From positions 842,075 through 874,295 of the forward strand of contig NZ_LR027573.1 in assembly GCF_900605015.1 (NCBI RefSeq): a DNA stretch of 32,221 nt, given 5' to 3'. This DNA comes from Olsenella sp. Marseille-P4559. GTDB lineage: Bacteria; Actinomycetota; Coriobacteriia; Coriobacteriales; Atopobiaceae. A program made the position numbers and the translations under genes. Position 1 is the first letter of the stretch. Each line of letters begins with the position of its first letter. The notes under the pieces were generated by a model, which saw nothing but the letters and a program-made list of their open reading frames with translations, did not search any database and was not told the origin of the DNA. Shown here piece by piece: positions 31,102-32,221 of the stretch.

Positions 31102-31129
31102 AGTATTGCCCTCCCCCACCTTGGCACAA
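31102..31129 (-). promoter_or_regulatory. Promoter of deoC
   Basis: On the minus strand TTGTGC (31124-31129) and AATACT (31102-31107) are 16 bases apart, giving a leader of about 22 bases to the ATG at 31073. Confidence 0.45.
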
Positions 31130-32195
31130 GGATCGCCCAGACGCAAGAACGGGCCCGCTCCGGCATGGCGCGCCGTGCCTGCGGGCGACAGCGCTCCGGA
31201 TACCCGCGCCAGTTCGGCGGGACATGGGGCGCGATGACGGATGATGCCCGCTCCGCGCTCGCAGAGCGGTTCATGGCTGCTTGGCGAGGAGAGCGGCGGG
31301 CGCGGAGCTATAAACGCAGTGGCGCTCCGGGGGGTGCGCCAGTTGCGGACACTGGGCCTCCGTCACTGCCCTCACGCACATCGGACACGCCATGGCTAGG
31401 CCGGAGTCATCGTATCTGCAGCCGAGACGTGGCAATGCGGGGCTGCGTCCAGAACGGGGAGCCTCAACGAGCCTCGAGCAGAGACTCTTCGACAAGGACA
31501 GTTGGGGCTCCTTGCTACCGGCGTCTGCGACATCGCGTCGAACTTCGAAGTTTGCGCAGTGCGTTCCGCGGTCTTTCCTCTGCTCAATCAGCGCCCCGAA
31601 GACATCAGATGAGACAACTATGCCCTTGTGAGAAGCGTCGTGGATTTACCTCCGCCAGACGCTCAACAGTTCACCCAAGACCACTGAGCCTACCAAAGAA
31701 TGCTCCACAGCTACGCTACTCTACTATCCACGTCCTCCAAAATCCGGGGAGTGAGCGGACCCTCATGAACTGTCTCTCCCGGCTCAGAGCCCGTCTCGCG
31801 TAATACATCAACGAGGTCGAAACGCCACACGGCAAGAGGATCCATCCTCTCTATATGGAAAAAGGTACCCGTGAAGACACTTGCGATTGATGCCTCATTA
31901 CAGTGAGAGACGGTCCCTAGGAGCCTCTACAGGCTTTGGGGTTTTCGACAATGCATTGCCTGCGGATTCCCTGACCTTGCATATGGCCCCTGGAAGGGGC
32001 TGCTGGCCGACCTCCCCCGGACAGCCGTATGCCCCCGCCTCTCGCGAAGGCCCGGGGGGTGTCGCTGCCGGGGGATGGCGGCCTGTCCGGGAACGGCTGA
32101 CGGCGATGTGCCGCACGGCATGCCGCGACGGCAGGGCAATGTGGATGTCGCCCCTCAGGCATGGTGGCCAGCCGGCCTAGGGGGAGGCTGCCACC
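31130..32195. other. Gene-poor region to the right of deoC
   Basis: More than 1 kb with no frame that has both a start signal and a recognisable family. Several frames are open only because of GC skew. A minus-strand frame ending near 31271 contains MACPMCVRAVTEAQCPQLAH with regularly spaced cysteines, which could be a small zinc-binding relic, but its neighbours do not support it. The part from about 31990 to 32110 is dense in G/C inverted repeats (32016-32024 with 32083-32091, and nested GC runs). This may be the end of a mobile element or a structured RNA. Confidence 0.5.
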
Positions 32196-32221
32196 ATGGA
32201 ACGCAGGCGGAGAGGCTGGCT
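32196..32221 (+). CDS. Possible gene start running off the window
   Basis: An ATG at 32196 is preceded by GGGGGAGG at 7 bases and opens MERRRRGWL before the window ends. The basic start resembles the first residues of small DNA-binding transposition proteins, but nine residues cannot identify a family. Confidence 0.3.

Noticed and set aside
31063-31803. 246-codon plus-strand frame right of deoC
   Set aside because: It starts inside deoC, has no Shine-Dalgarno, and the translation resembles no family.

Overview
The window reads as a high-GC actinobacterium of the class Coriobacteriia, most like Olsenella/Atopobium relatives. This is an inference from protein resemblance and codon use, not from a marker gene. 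Supporting it are the veg-ispE pair, a Lys-type-looking MurE, an oxygen-sensitive glycyl radical enzyme of the YjjI family, and IS1634/IS3/IS21-type elements of the kind common in these gut anaerobes.

Region 1 (1-8860) is accessory DNA. It starts with an apparently intact IS1634-family element (17-base imperfect ends, a terminator-like hairpin inside each end). The element sits in or against a decayed IS3 transposase. Next comes a three-gene module on the minus strand: an APC-family permease, a metal-dependent amidohydrolase and a LysR regulator, with a LysR-type box in the permease promoter. The right side is a graveyard of IS21 istA and IS3 remnants, with a 54-residue DUF1232-like gene. The whole block abuts the 3' end of tRNA-Pro(CGG).

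Region 2 (8865-12695) is core-like: tRNA-Pro, veg-ispE (minus), an M24 aminopeptidase (plus), and nagB (minus). The 0.5-kb gap between the peptidase and nagB holds three copies of an unexplained palindromic 34-base repeat.

Region 3 (12896-23450) is a nucleoside salvage locus. On the minus strand run deoB, a Tat-dependent nucleoside-binding lipoprotein, the NupO/P/Q ABC transporter genes, cdd and pdp. Divergently, psuK (kinase with a fused winged-helix domain) and psuG degrade pseudouridine. Together these import nucleosides, deaminate cytidine, phosphorolyse pyrimidine nucleosides, and turn the (deoxy)ribose-1-phosphate into the 5-phosphate. psuG would also yield ribose-5-phosphate.

Region 4 (23451-25099) is rph-rdgB on the minus strand behind tRNA-Val(TAC). 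Region 5 (25261-26989) is a 129-base element with perfect 18-base inverted ends, followed by murE with an apparently leaderless promoter.

Region 6 (27170-31129) is an operon of a Crp/Fnr-type regulator, the glycyl radical enzyme YjjI and its activase YjjW. It has a palindrome at about -42 and converges on deoC through a shared hairpin. deoC completes deoxynucleoside breakdown begun by pdp and deoB. In E. coli yjjI-yjjW also lie beside the deo genes, so this neighbourhood recurs in a distant phylum and links the still-unassigned YjjI to (deoxy)nucleoside or pentose breakdown. I consider this the most interesting signal.

The last 1.1 kb has no convincing gene except a possible start at 32196 that runs off the window.
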